Origin: Heterotrichella gracilis
Taxonomy: Eukaryota; Sar; Xanthophyceae; Tribonematales; Xanthonemataceae
Assembly (NCBI GenBank): GCA_032358255.1
Contig: JAULBX010025619.1
Location: forward strand, 1-56,545
DNA length: 56,545 nt
Direction: 5' to 3'
The notes below the pieces were generated by a model that saw only the letters and a program-made list of their open reading frames with translations, was not told where the DNA came from and made no database searches. The translations under genes and the position numbers were made by a program. This document shows positions 46,897 through 56,545 of the stretch, piece by piece. Position 1 is the first letter of the stretch; each line of letters begins with the position of its first letter.

Positions 46897-49800
46897 ATGG
46901 CTGAGCCTGCAAACGGCACCACCAATGGGAACGGGAACGGCGCCAAACCCTTCAGTGACAGGTAGGGTGAGCAGGATATGTGGTTGTATCAGCACGGGTG
47001 GCAAGCATATGCATGCATGTGCTGCCCCTCTACCCCCCATGCCCTGGTCAGGGGGCTGTGCATAGGCAGCCCTTTAGCTGACCTCTTACACGGCTGCAGC
47101 GTGACCTTCCTCCATTTGCCCTGACCACCCACCCTGTGGCCCCCTGATTCCCTGCCTCCCCCCCTCACTGTGTGCAGCACCGTTGAGCAGTGGGGTGTGG
47201 CTGTGCTGGGCGACCTGCACCTTGAGCCCGCACAGATGCACCTGTTCAACGACGCAAGGCGACAGCTAGTGGAGCGGGTGGGGCAGGGAGGGCGCGCGGT
47301 GGATGGGGCAAGAGTTGTGCAGCTGGGAGACCTGGGCGGGTACACCAACAACCCAGGTGGGTGGGAGGGTGGGTGGCACAGCATCGCACTGCTGCGGGTT
47401 GCACAAGGGCTGCAGCGGGACACCGTGGTTGGATTTCATACAGAAGTGCACCCTCAGAAGGAGGTGGGGTGGTAGGTATGTCAGGTTTTACCCACTGGCA
47501 AGCGATATGCACTGCACCTTCACCCACCCACGTCCGCACCGCCAAGTGTATGCAACACCCACACTACCCGTCCTCTGGCCCCCACCTCCCCAGGCTCCCT
47601 GGCCTGCTTCCACACCGCACACGAGTACCTGTCCGGGTTTGGCCTGCCTGCGCGCCTGGTGACCGGCAACCACGACCTTGAGGGGGAGGAGTTTGAGACG
47701 GACCAGGACAACCTGGCGGCATGGGAGCAGGTGTGGGGGGGGGGGGGGGGCACACGGTGGAGCCAGCGTGTGGAACAGGCACCAATCTGGGGGCAACCAC
47801 CTAGTTTCGGCAGTCATTGACTGAGACATGCTCAGTATGTCAATTGCATGTTCTTGGTTTGCATTGCACACCCGCGTTACAACCTGGCCACTGCACCCGC
47901 AAGGCATGCTGTTGTGTGTATGCCGATGAGATGAGCAGCACCTCCCACCCTCCCCCAGGTTTTTGGCCAGCCCCACTGCTGGCATGAGCGACTTGGCCCC
48001 TGCCTGCTCATCGGCATGTCCACAGTGCGCTTCCGCTCCAACCCATTCAGCGTGCACGAGGTGTATGTGGATGACGCTCAGCTGGAACAGGTCAGGCAGC
48101 TGCTGAGGGACAACCCACACGCGCCTACAATCATCTTCACACACGCCCCGCCATTGGGGTCAGGGCTCAAGGTGGGTGGGGGGGGGCATCCTGGGGAGGG
48201 AAAGGGCGGGTGGGGGTGTCTTGGCGGGAATGCTGTGGGCGCTGTCGGGATGGGTCAATCGGGGATAGGGTTGAGGTCCGACAATGGGAGTGCGGTGGTG
48301 CGCACTGGCCCATGCCTACTAGGTTCTTGCCTGTTGGTCCTGCTTGCATGTGATGTGCTGGTGCAGCATGGCGGTGTGGCCAATGGCCCCATGTGGATGT
48401 GTGTGCAGGTGGTGCAGCGCGTGCACGTGCGTAACCGCTGTGCCTGGCTCAACCATTCCTCCAATGCCATGGACTTTGTGCAGCTGGTGGAGGATTTCCC
48501 GCAGATCAAGGTGGGTGCACAGGGTGATGTGGGGTGAAAATGCATGCGAGGGAGGCGGTTGCAGTGTGCCTGCTACCTACCATGTGTTGCTATCAACCAA
48601 GTGCCCTGTCCTGCCCTGCCCCGTTGACTTCCCAACTCCCCACTCTTGACCCACACTGTGCCTGCAGCTGTGGTTCTCCGGCCACTTCCACCTGAGCCAC
48701 GACTACCCTGAGTCCATCTCAGTTGTGCGCAACTGCGCGTTTGTGCAGACCGGCGTCATCGGCGAGTGCAATAGGGATGGCCAAAGGCAGTCCCGGCTGA
48801 TTTCAGGTGGGGCATCTGGGAGGGGTCTGGAGGCTATTGACGGGAATCTTCTGCTACAGGGTGCTGTAGCACGGCAACTTACGCTGCTGCCAATTTTTAC
48901 ATGCTATGCTCAGTCGCATGCATGGTGTGGCGGGGTGCACATGCCTCAAGTGATTGACCCCTCCCCCCTTGCCCTAGGCACCGCCACTGGCTACGAGCTG
49001 TTCACCCTTGACCACGCTACTGGTGAACTGCGCCTAGACCTTGAGGCGGGGTGGGAGGACAGTGAGCCACCACAGCCCATACTGGCGCAGGATAACCTCA
49101 TGTGCGACCCAGAGGTGAGACGCTAGGAGGCAGGCAGGGGAGAAACATCATGCATGTCCCACAGGGTCAATTTACAACAAAATACTTAAATGATTGAATA
49201 AAATATCAAATAAATGAAATATCTATGCAGCCTGTACTTGGCTGCGAGTTTGTTAAGGAAGAGAATTTAGCGAAGAGACGGGCACTGCCCTTCAGTCCAC
49301 TGCTTCCCCAAAGCATTAAATCAGCTGCCATGATTTATAAATGCACCTGCTTGTCCACTGGCATCATGCCAATGGTGGCATCGATCACCCTATAGGGACC
49401 TGCTGGTAACGCATGTCTCCCCCCTGCCACCCTTGGTGCAGGCTGGCTGGCTGTGCAGCGCGGTGGACTGCAGCCTGGAGGGTTTTGGCCAGCCAGCCGC
49501 GCCGCCCACCCAGTGGTTCCCTGCCGGCGGCACCTGCATGCTTGCGCTGCAGGAGGGGGTGCTGGTGGAGTATGACGTCAGGGCGCAGGCGCCGCTGGGT
49601 GTGGTGTGCATGGAGGTTGACCCTGAGTGTGACGTGGTGGTGCTGGTGGACGCGGAGGGGCGGGTGGTAGACAACATGGGGCTGGGGGACGGGGGGGACG
49701 CGGTGGCGGTGGAGGTGCGCAGCACACGGGCAGACAGCCAGACGCAAAGGTGGGTGGCAACAGAGGGGTGGGAGAGGTGGGGTGCCGGCCTTGATGCGTT

Positions 49801-50036
49801 CTGCGTGAGAAACCTGCCTGCTTGGCGGTCGCCAGTAGGTGTGAGTGGTGAGGGTGCCTGGCCTGACTTCCCCTGACCTGCTCTACACCGTGGACCCTGA
49901 AGCGTCCCTTCACCCTGCCATGCGCAGGTACGAGCGCAACCAATGGGGCACCTTCTTCCGCGTGTACCAGCCCAACAAGTGGCAGGCCAAGCTGGACAAG
50001 GCGCGGCGGGAGGCGGGGCAGGGGGCGCTGGTGTGA
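46897..50036 (+). CDS. calcineurin-like metallophosphoesterase
   Basis: This is a dinuclear-metal phosphoesterase whose substrate is unknown. Nine exons (46897-46961, 47178-47356, 47594-47730, 47959-48171, 48409-48510, 48668-48806, 48978-49114, 49442-49749, 49928-50036) join in frame to 462 residues. The five family motifs appear in order: GDLHLE (Asp/His), QLGDLGGY (Asp), TGNHDLEGEEF (Asn/His), FTHAPPLGSG (His) and SGHFHLSHDY (His-x-His). The words RCAWLNHSSNAMDF, FVQTGVIGECNRDGQRQSR and GTATGYELFTLDHATGELRL suggest a conserved plant/cyanobacterial-like subfamily, from memory. A C-terminal domain of about 140 residues (LEGFGQPAAPPTQWFPAGG, RNQWGTFFRVYQPNKWQAKL) follows. The start at 46897 is conservative; the frame is open back to an ATG at 46363. 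A TGTAA word at 50161-50165 follows the stop. Confidence 0.9.
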
Positions 50037-51502
50037 GGAGGGGGCCCAAGGACTGGGGGGTGGGGTGGCAACTGCAGCAGGGTACCATGTCACCACACAA
50101 AGTAGAACAATTCTGAATAGCGTTTTATTTTTTGGCGTTTTACTCCTTGTACCTCTTGACTGTAAATGCTGTGCGGGCGCAGTTGACACAACGGCATTGC
50201 TAAATTTCTAGTGCGTTGGGTTGGTGGGTTGTTTCCATAGTGCAGCTGCAATTCCAGGCAATACGGGCAAATGCAATTTTTTACAGTCATGCCATAACTG
50301 ATAAACTTTTGTGGTCAAAATAAAATGGGTTTGGGCGTGCCCCTTGTCATTTCATGCGCTTTCTAGGTCAATTTCCTACCTGACAATCACACTTGTTCAA
50401 GTGGCATAATAGAACAAGTGGACATCGACTTACCACTGCAAGGCTTGTTGGTGGTGACCTAACATACCTGGCTCACCTAACACACCTGGCTCACCTGCCT
50501 GCCTGGCTGAGCATATATTGGAAACTGTGCTGGCTTTGCTCTGTTGCACAAAGACTCTTTCTTTGTCAATGGGCTGCAGCTAGTCCGAACATCTGTACAA
50601 GTTGCAGGCTGCCGCACAGTATTCAGTCTGACGCCCACTCAAGTCATATCACCAGTGTCGGTATTTTGGGACGACCTCTGGGCACCCACCCTGTAGGTAC
50701 TGGTGCCATCCTTGTGTTTGTAGGCAGCGCACCTGGTCGCCGGGTCAGATATGGGCTAACGGGCCCCGCTAGGTCCCTTCGCAGTCTTGTTGCAAAGGTA
50801 GGAAAGGTGGGATGGAGCGCGGGCAGATAGCCAGCGTGAGTAGGGTTATATATGCATGCATATGGGCCCATTCGTGGGCATATATGCCCCTTGCATATAT
50901 TACTTGCAGCACTTGGTGTATGTATGCGTGCGGAAACAGTCACGGTAATCATCCGTGGGACAGTGGCACGGTCATTGCAGGCGCTGTGCTCTCTGGGAGG
51001 GGATGCACTCTTGGCATTACCACAACTTGTCAGCACTTTATTCCCCACCTGCAACGCATGCAGTCCTGTGGTGAGACGTGCATACATTTGTAGCCAGTGC
51101 TGCAGCTGGACACTGGAGTGGCGGTACTTTGTTGTTGCGTACTGGCCACCCACTGAAGGGGAACTATCAATTTGCAGTCAGGTACCCCCTTTATTGAGGC
51201 ATAGAAACTCACTGAGCAGCCTCCTTGCTTCCTGGAGCAGCAGCAGCCCCTGTGCACCCAGCACTGAACCATAGCAAGACCACCCACACTGCTGCTTGAC
51301 AGCCACCCTCAGGAAGCAGCTCAAACAGCCGCGCGGCGGGAGGGCTAGCTGGCAGCAGTGGTGGTGCGGTGGGAGACCAGGGACCATGGGCCAGCACCCC
51401 CACACCTGGCTGTGTGGTGGCACTCTGCAGCGCCAGGCCACGTCCCCTCAACTCAAGTGCCAGCAGCGCCGCTAGCCTCCTGCGTTGCACCCCGCCGCGC
51501 CC
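50037..51502. other. spacer, no gene seen
   Basis: This is the 3' UTR of the phosphoesterase gene and the promoter of the carrier gene. An 18-base unit (CTAACAYACCTGGCTCAC) is repeated twice at about 50459-50494. A TGCATGCA word in ATAT context lies near 50854. Open frames on both strands (50393-50830, 50644-51153) match nothing known. Confidence 0.45.
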
Positions 51503-54182
51503 ATGACGGGCCCTGGTCGGCCTGGGGACCCTCACCGTGACCCCATGCGGCCGCTCAAGATATTGATAGCGGGAGGTGTGGTGTGGACCGACCTGCACAG
51601 ACAGTTGCTGTCCGCGCATACCTGCCCCAGCGCCTGTACACATGCAGTGCAATGCTTTGCTTCTCCAATCCATCATGCGCACACCGCCTGCATCATTGCA
51701 CCCAGCGTACTGCATATACCCCACATCCATAGGCGTGCCTACACCCCTGTGTGCCCACAGTCACCACCCCACCCACTATGTGCTGTTTGCGTGGGTCGCA
51801 GGCATTGCTGGCGCTGTGAGCCGCACCGCCACCGCCCCTGTGGACCGCCTGAAGATGATCATGCAGGTGGCGGATACCCAACACCGCATGACGCTCAGGG
51901 AGGGAATTGGACGCATAACTGCAGAAGGTGGGGGGTTTGCATACACCAATACCCTATGCGGTAGGCATGCGGCGCATAGGTGCCCTGGGCTGTATGCCAC
52001 TAGGAACACTGTGTTGGTTGCGCGCTGCATCTCCATGTGACCCCACTTGCCACCTCCCCATACCTTCAACTGCATTTCCAGGCACGCTGCGCTCATACTT
52101 CAAGGGGAATGGGACCAATGTGATCAAGATCGCTCCAGAGACGGGCATCAAGCTGACCTGCAACGACATCATTAAGCACTCGGTGGTTGCGGACCCTGAT
52201 GCCATCACACCGTGGCAGCGCATGATGTCCGGAGGGCTGGCGGGAGCGGCGGCACAGGTCAGCGCCGCATGTATACATTGCATCGCTGCATGCCTGGCAC
52301 CCGCCACATCCATATTGCTTGCTCAGGGAGCTGGCATGCACACGTGTCCCCCGCTGCAGCTCACCATCCCCCCCACTTTGCAGCTGTCTGTGTACCCTCT
52401 TGAGCTGGTGCGCACCCGCCTGGCGGTGTCTCCGGACGGTACCTACCGTGGTATTGCGCACGCTGCACGGCGAATTGTTGCTGAGGAGGGGTGGAAGGCG
52501 TTTTACCGGGGACTGCTGCCTTCAATGGTGGGTGTGGTGCACGCATGGGCTTGTGTACAACTAGGGAGGCTAGATTCTGCAGGACTGGTGGTAGCCATTG
52601 CAGTTGTGTAGCAATGTGCATACATATGGGTTGTCCACCAGCTGCCCTGTCCACCAGACAGCTAACGCCAGCGTGGCCATTGCTTCGTGCCTTCTCACCA
52701 TCCTCACTACCCTCCTGCACCACCTCCCCCGTACCCTGCGCCATTGCCGCTGCATGGCAAGTCCATTTCCCCGCCCCCCTTGCAGCTTGGCATCCTCCCC
52801 TACGCGGGTGTGGATATCATGACATTTGAGCTCCTGAAGGAACATCTTGTGGACGAGTATGATGGCTACCCGCCGCCGTACATGATCCTGGGGGCGGGCA
52901 TGCTGTCGTCATCTATGGCCCAGTTTGTGTCCTACCCGCTGGCGCTCATACGAACACGGTTGCAGGTGGGGGCACGCTGCACTCTTAAGTGGTATGTGCA
53001 GTAGATGGCGACATTTGCTGTTACTCAAAAGGGCAAGTATATAGTATGGCAGCAATCGCACAGCATCTGGGCCCTGTCGCGCATGTCAGCATACACACCA
53101 AGCAAGCACCATCCGGTAAGGCACAAATAATGGGCCCCTGCCGGGGTATGGTGCATTGTCAATGACTTTGAAAAGCTTGTGGTATCCTGACGCCGCTTCA
53201 CAATGGGGGACCCTGTCCATGAGTACTGACCTTGTGTTGTAGTGCGTGAGAGGACCTTCCCGGCGCTGATGTCATTGTAAGTAAATCTGTGGATATAGGT
53301 GGGGGTGGCTGCTTCCAACCTCCCTTAGTGGCATAGCAAAGTCAGGTGTAGCATGCCAATCCTGTGCCTGCACACTACATGTCACCTGCAGCCTATGCCA
53401 CTTACCTTTTTAGCCAAGTTAATGTCAGGCATGTACGAGTGCAATTGAAAGGCAGCTTGTAAAGCTGAGGAACTGATAATCCCAATGGTGCACATGTCAA
53501 TCATCTCTTTTGTCTGTGATGTGTGATATTGGTCATGTAGGCTCAAGGGGTGGGTGGAGCACCACTCAAGTACAGGGGCATGATGGACGTGTTGCGCAAA
53601 ACTATACAACACGAGGGCTGGGTGGGGTTGTACAAGGTGAGGAATGCTAGCACGGCATGGACATGCAACCATCATTGCATGGCCTGCTTGTTGCAGCCGT
53701 GCTGCATTGCATGCGCACATTGACTGTGCTTCTGTGTGTTGTGGAGTATGTGTGGGGTATCCAACCATCAATGCGAGTCCTCTCCAATGTCCTTGCATAC
53801 TGGTGTAACAGGGTTGAAATGTCATCCTTGGTCAACGTTTTGAATGTGTGCATGGAATATCTGGCTTGTTATTAATTTTGCATCTCATCGAGTTGTGAGT
53901 TCAGTACAGTCTGCTACAGCGCCAGTCTGGGATGCAATGCATCTGAAGCATATAGATGATGTTAGTCTACTCTACCTTTGAGCTATACTATAAGGATATA
54001 GCCATGCTGACACTGCTATGCCACCAAACCTTGTGTCTACAACATGCCATTGCTGCTATCTAACCTTCGTCGCTGTACAGGGTCTGGTACCCAACATGAT
54101 GAAGTTGGCGCCTGCGGCTGGCATCACCTGGTTTGTGTTCGAGGAGGCCAAGCGCATGCAAGGGATGGACGTTCGTTCATGA
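51503..54182 (+). CDS. mitochondrial carrier, ATP-Mg/phosphate (APC/SCaMC)-like, short form
   Basis: This solute carrier (SLC25 family) is predicted to exchange ATP-Mg or ADP for phosphate across the mitochondrial inner membrane. Seven exons (51503-51575, 51802-51927, 52082-52257, 52384-52527, 52786-52965, 53541-53636, 54081-54182) join in frame to 298 residues, the length of a bare carrier. Each of the three repeats has its signature: TAPVDRLKMIMQV, YPLELVRTRLAV and YPLALIRTRLQ; the Ala in the third is normal for this subfamily. Also seen are KILIAGGIAGAVSRTA, YFKGNGTNVIKIAPETGIKL, AFYRGLLPSM, LGILPYAGVDIMTFELLK and GLVPNMMKLAPAAGITWFVF. There is no EF-hand domain upstream, unlike calcium-regulated members. 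The first exon was chosen because its split Gly codon fits exactly. Other adenine-nucleotide or CoA carriers are possible alternatives. Confidence 0.9.
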
Positions 54183-54851
54183 TACTCTCAGCTTGGGTTC
54201 AGAAACTAGCAAGGTTGTATGCATCGCATCTTTCAGATAATCAGCCTCGCATGAGGCGTGCGTGCCTGGCGCCTTGTTGCTTGCAACCGTTGTGCAATGC
54301 ACCTTTGTTGCTGCGTTGCAAAAGCTTTGCCATTTTTTTAGGTTCAACACGACATTCAATACAATGCTAACCCTTGCTAGTTGAATTTAAGTTTGCCTTA
54401 CGACCTCATATTTTGTATCCTATTTGGTAAGCCCACATGACCTGCCTGACATGACTGTGTCACCGTCAGCTGGGCAGCATATTATGCACCAATGTTGAGC
54501 AGGGTGCCATGTAACGCAATAACTGGGTACCCAACAATTGACAGCACCGCATGGATCTTGGACTAATCTTGGGTTAATGCGTAACGCCTCTGTGCGTCCC
54601 CTTTCTTTCTTACTCTCTTCTTCACATACTATACATATATGATACTGGGTACCACGCGTAACGTTATGCATGTCATGTCCCCCGGACCCGTGGGGCCCTT
54701 ACTCTGCCTCGCAAGGAATATAATATACAAGTTGTGCGTCCCTAGATTAGCTAACTAGGCCCAGGGCTTTCTTTATTCATATGATTTATGCATGCATGTT
54801 TGCATACGCATTACAATGCCGCAGCGGGCCGGCCGGGCCCTAGGATAACCG

Positions 54852-54864
54852 GTTTAGGGTTTAG
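54852..54864 (+). repeat. two TTTAGGG-like telomere words
   Basis: TTTAGGGTTTAGG reads on the plus strand, the opposite orientation to the array at 56338-56375. With only two copies it may be chance, but it sits at the start of the gene-poor terminal segment. Confidence 0.5.
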
Positions 54865-55181
54865 GCTAAGGCTTTTCCCACCCCACCCCCACCAAATAGT
54901 CCAACCCCCCCACCCACCCCCCACCGCGTTGCGCCACCTTTGTTATGTACCTTGCTATGGTCTTGTGGGCATGATTTTGGGGGCCAGGTGGGGGGTGGGG
55001 GGTGGGGCTAGGGGGGGCCTACTCAGGGTTGAATGAGTGGGGGAGTGGGTCAATCAAGTGCATGAGCTGGGGGGATGCTCTAGGACCCAACAAGGGGGGG
55101 GTAGAGGGGCACACCTGCTCCATGCACCACCAACCCCCTCAACCCACCCATGCATGCAATCCTGGCAAAGCAGACCACTCA

Positions 55182-55214
55182 AACACACACACACACACAC
55201 CCCACACCACACAC
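55182..55214. repeat. CA/CAC-rich microsatellite
   Basis: An ACACAC run with CCCACACCACACACAC interruptions, within the biased subtelomere-like segment. Confidence 0.8.
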
Positions 55215-55884
55215 ACTCTCCTGCACCTCTCAACCCACTGAGGTGCCAAGGGGTGCCTAAACACTTTGGTGTGGCTCAAGCATGGGTGGGGGGGGTGGGG
55301 GGTTGCAGCGTGGTGCGTGCGGTGCGGGAGCCAACGTGGTTTTGAGTGCCAAGGTGGGAGGGAGACGTGGGCCCAAGGAGGAGGTGCAAGGGCGTGTTTC
55401 AGGGTTCAAAAGGTTTCTAGGGCATAAAGGAGTGACAAAGTGGGGCCCCCTTGGGTGTTGGAGGGTGTTGGTGTGTGTGTGGGGATGGGGCGTTTGAACG
55501 GCATGCATCCGCATCTAGCCAAGATGCAACTTTCACCTTGGTGTGGCTTGGCGGTTTGGCTTGGGAGTGGCAAGGTCTTCTGGTGTGGAAACAAGGTGCC
55601 TACGAAGGGGGGGAGAGTCGTTGAGCAAAGGGGTGGTGGCAACAAGGGGCGGTGGTGGTGCAGAAGTGCACCCACACCCTCTTGCAACCAAAAGAGGGTG
55701 CGAAAGGGGGAACGGCGGTGAGGGGACACGTCTCAACAAGTATAAAGCATTTAAATAGTTCGGGCAAGTGGAAGGGTGCTTGCAATCGAGCTCGTTGGGC
55801 GGTGGTGGGCGGAGTTGCAATGGCATGCATGCCGGTGGGAAAGGCACAAGGGTGGGGAGCAAACACCTACGCACCTCAAACACC

Positions 55885-56259
55885 TCACAAAGACTCAACA
55901 AAAGCTTCTATCAAACCTAGTTGACGACCGCCTGTACTAGTCGTCGCCTCTTTTAAAAGCATGCGTGCAACTTCGAGGGTATATTTAGCACTTATCGCGT
56001 CCGAATATCGCGTCTTTCGCGTGTCCCCGTTTTTCATCACTACCGCATCCACTTGCACGCATGCCTTGCCTAAACAAGTCCGCAAAGCGTTGAAAACGTA
56101 GCTAGGCGTTGCAAGCTTCTTAGTTCGTAGCCTCCACGTTTGTTTTACACAACCAACCGTCGATCGCGCGGAGGAGGCGAGCTTTCCAAGGTAATCCCAC
56201 CATCCCACCTCATATGTATGCATAAGCATCCCTTTCCTAGGCAAGTGAGATAAACTTCG
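55885..56259 (-). CDS. hypothetical open frame of unlike composition, doubtful
   Basis: A minus-strand frame of about 125-134 residues ends at 55885. Its longest version starts at TTG (56289); an in-frame ATG gives a slightly shorter product. Its amino-acid mix is balanced (VQVDAVVMKNGDTRKTRY, TLEVARMLLKEATTSTGG), unlike the Pro/Ala/Gly-rich chance frames nearby, and the DNA is richer in CG dinucleotides (TCGCG words at 56000-56030 and 56160-56170). I do not recognise a family. It may be an exon of a subtelomeric gene or element, or chance. Confidence 0.2.
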   Translation of the reverse strand, partial: RSLSHLPRKGMLMHTYEVGWWDYLGKLASSARSTVGCVKQTWRLRTKKLATPSYVFNALRTCLGKACVQVDAVVMKNGDTRKTRYSDAISAKYTLEVARMLLKEATTSTGGRQLGLIEAFVESL

Positions 56260-56337
56260 AGAGCACATACAAAGCACACTAGAGTCCAACCATACACGTT
56301 TATAACGTTTTCCTAGACTTGTGCCCTTCCATCCGCT

Positions 56338-56375
56338 CCTAAACCCTAAACCCTAAACCCTAAACCCTAAACCCT
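56338..56375 (-). repeat. interstitial telomere-type array (CCCTAAA)n
   Basis: Five consecutive CCCTAAA-type units (TTTAGGG on the minus strand) occur. This is the plant/Chlorella-type telomere repeat rather than the TTTTAGGG of Chlamydomonas. Sequence continues for 170 bases beyond it, so it is not a chromosome terminus in this window. Its strand is opposite to that expected for a right-hand telomere. Confidence 0.9.
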
Positions 56376-56377
56376 TG

Positions 56378-56545
56378 GATACACCACTTTTTGCAAGGAA
56401 AAGGCTTTGGCAAATTGATATGCATAGGTGTCAACACTACTTGCACTAGTCACACTTGGGCAATTTGATATGCATTGCATACCACACTGTTTGCAAGGGA
56501 AGGGCTTTGGTAAATTGGTATGCATAGGTGTCAACACTACTTGCA
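56378..56545. repeat. 100-base tandem satellite unit, about 1.7 copies
   Basis: The segment at 56378-56445 recurs at 56478-56545 with an offset of exactly 100 bases. GGTGTCAACACTACTTGCA is identical in both, and the stretch before it (GGCTTTGG-AAATTG-TATGCATA) is nearly so. The window ends inside the repeat, so more copies may follow. Confidence 0.85.

Larger units (their letters stand above)
54183..56545. other. gene-poor, subtelomere-like right end
   Basis: No supported gene lies in this stretch. It begins with AT-richer spacer (54183-54830), passes through long G-rich or C-rich stretches with strong strand bias (about 54880-55330) and a CA microsatellite (about 55182-55214), then a segment of different composition (about 55900-56290), a CCCTAAA array and a 100-base repeat unit. 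Confidence 0.55.

Noticed and set aside
50393..50830. Plus-strand frame of 145 residues upstream of the carrier gene
   Set aside because: Contains short tandem repeats and no recognisable domain; does not splice in phase to the carrier exon.

Overview
The window looks like nuclear DNA of a eukaryotic green alga, most likely a chlorophyte. Protein-coding genes are cut into many small exons (roughly 50-400 bases) with GT-AG introns of about 100-600 bases. Protein sequences resemble land-plant families: an ER-type ureidoglycolate amidohydrolase, a fused dehydroquinate dehydratase-shikimate dehydrogenase, an FEY-type reductase and a plastid-type EamA transporter. TTTAGGG-type telomere repeats occur near the right end. 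A WDR92/DNAAF10 homologue suggests that the lineage builds, or recently built, motile cilia. No operons, CRISPR arrays, IS elements, rRNA genes or convincing tRNA genes were seen. I cannot name the species.

Layout. 1-1183: no gene seen. 1184-5064 (-): ureidoglycolate amidohydrolase. 6300-7822 (-): acyl-protein thioesterase. 8797-11798 (+): FEY-like short-chain dehydrogenase. 13041-14523 (+): SUMO-like domain protein. 15665-16879 (+): single-exon F-box protein. 18064-21922 (-) and 22255-25225 (+): a head-to-head pair encoding shikimate pathway steps 3-4 (DHQ-SDH) and step 2 (DHQ synthase), with 332 bases between start codons. 26517-about 29516 (-): EamA transporter. 30844-32182 (-): Gdt1/PML-type cation transporter. 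33181-34570 (-): WDR92. 35393-38456 (-): RTF1 of the PAF1 complex. 40102-46120 (+): VPS41 of HOPS. 46897-50036 (+): metallophosphoesterase. 51503-54182 (+): mitochondrial carrier. 54183-56545: gene-poor, subtelomere-like DNA with an interstitial CCCTAAA array and a 100-base satellite.

Exon models for most genes were built by hand from splice sites and protein similarity. Eleven of them (APT, SDR, SUMO-like, DHQS, GDT1, WDR92, RTF1, VPS41, metallophosphoesterase, carrier and F-box) close as exact multiples of three. Family assignments rest on recalled family features, not on database searches.

The most notable points are the divergent shikimate gene pair, the strong excess of TGCATGCA in introns and spacers, introns with G-rich 5' ends and C-rich 3' ends that could pair, and the subtelomeric repeats at the right edge. 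Most of the genes are otherwise ordinary housekeeping genes.
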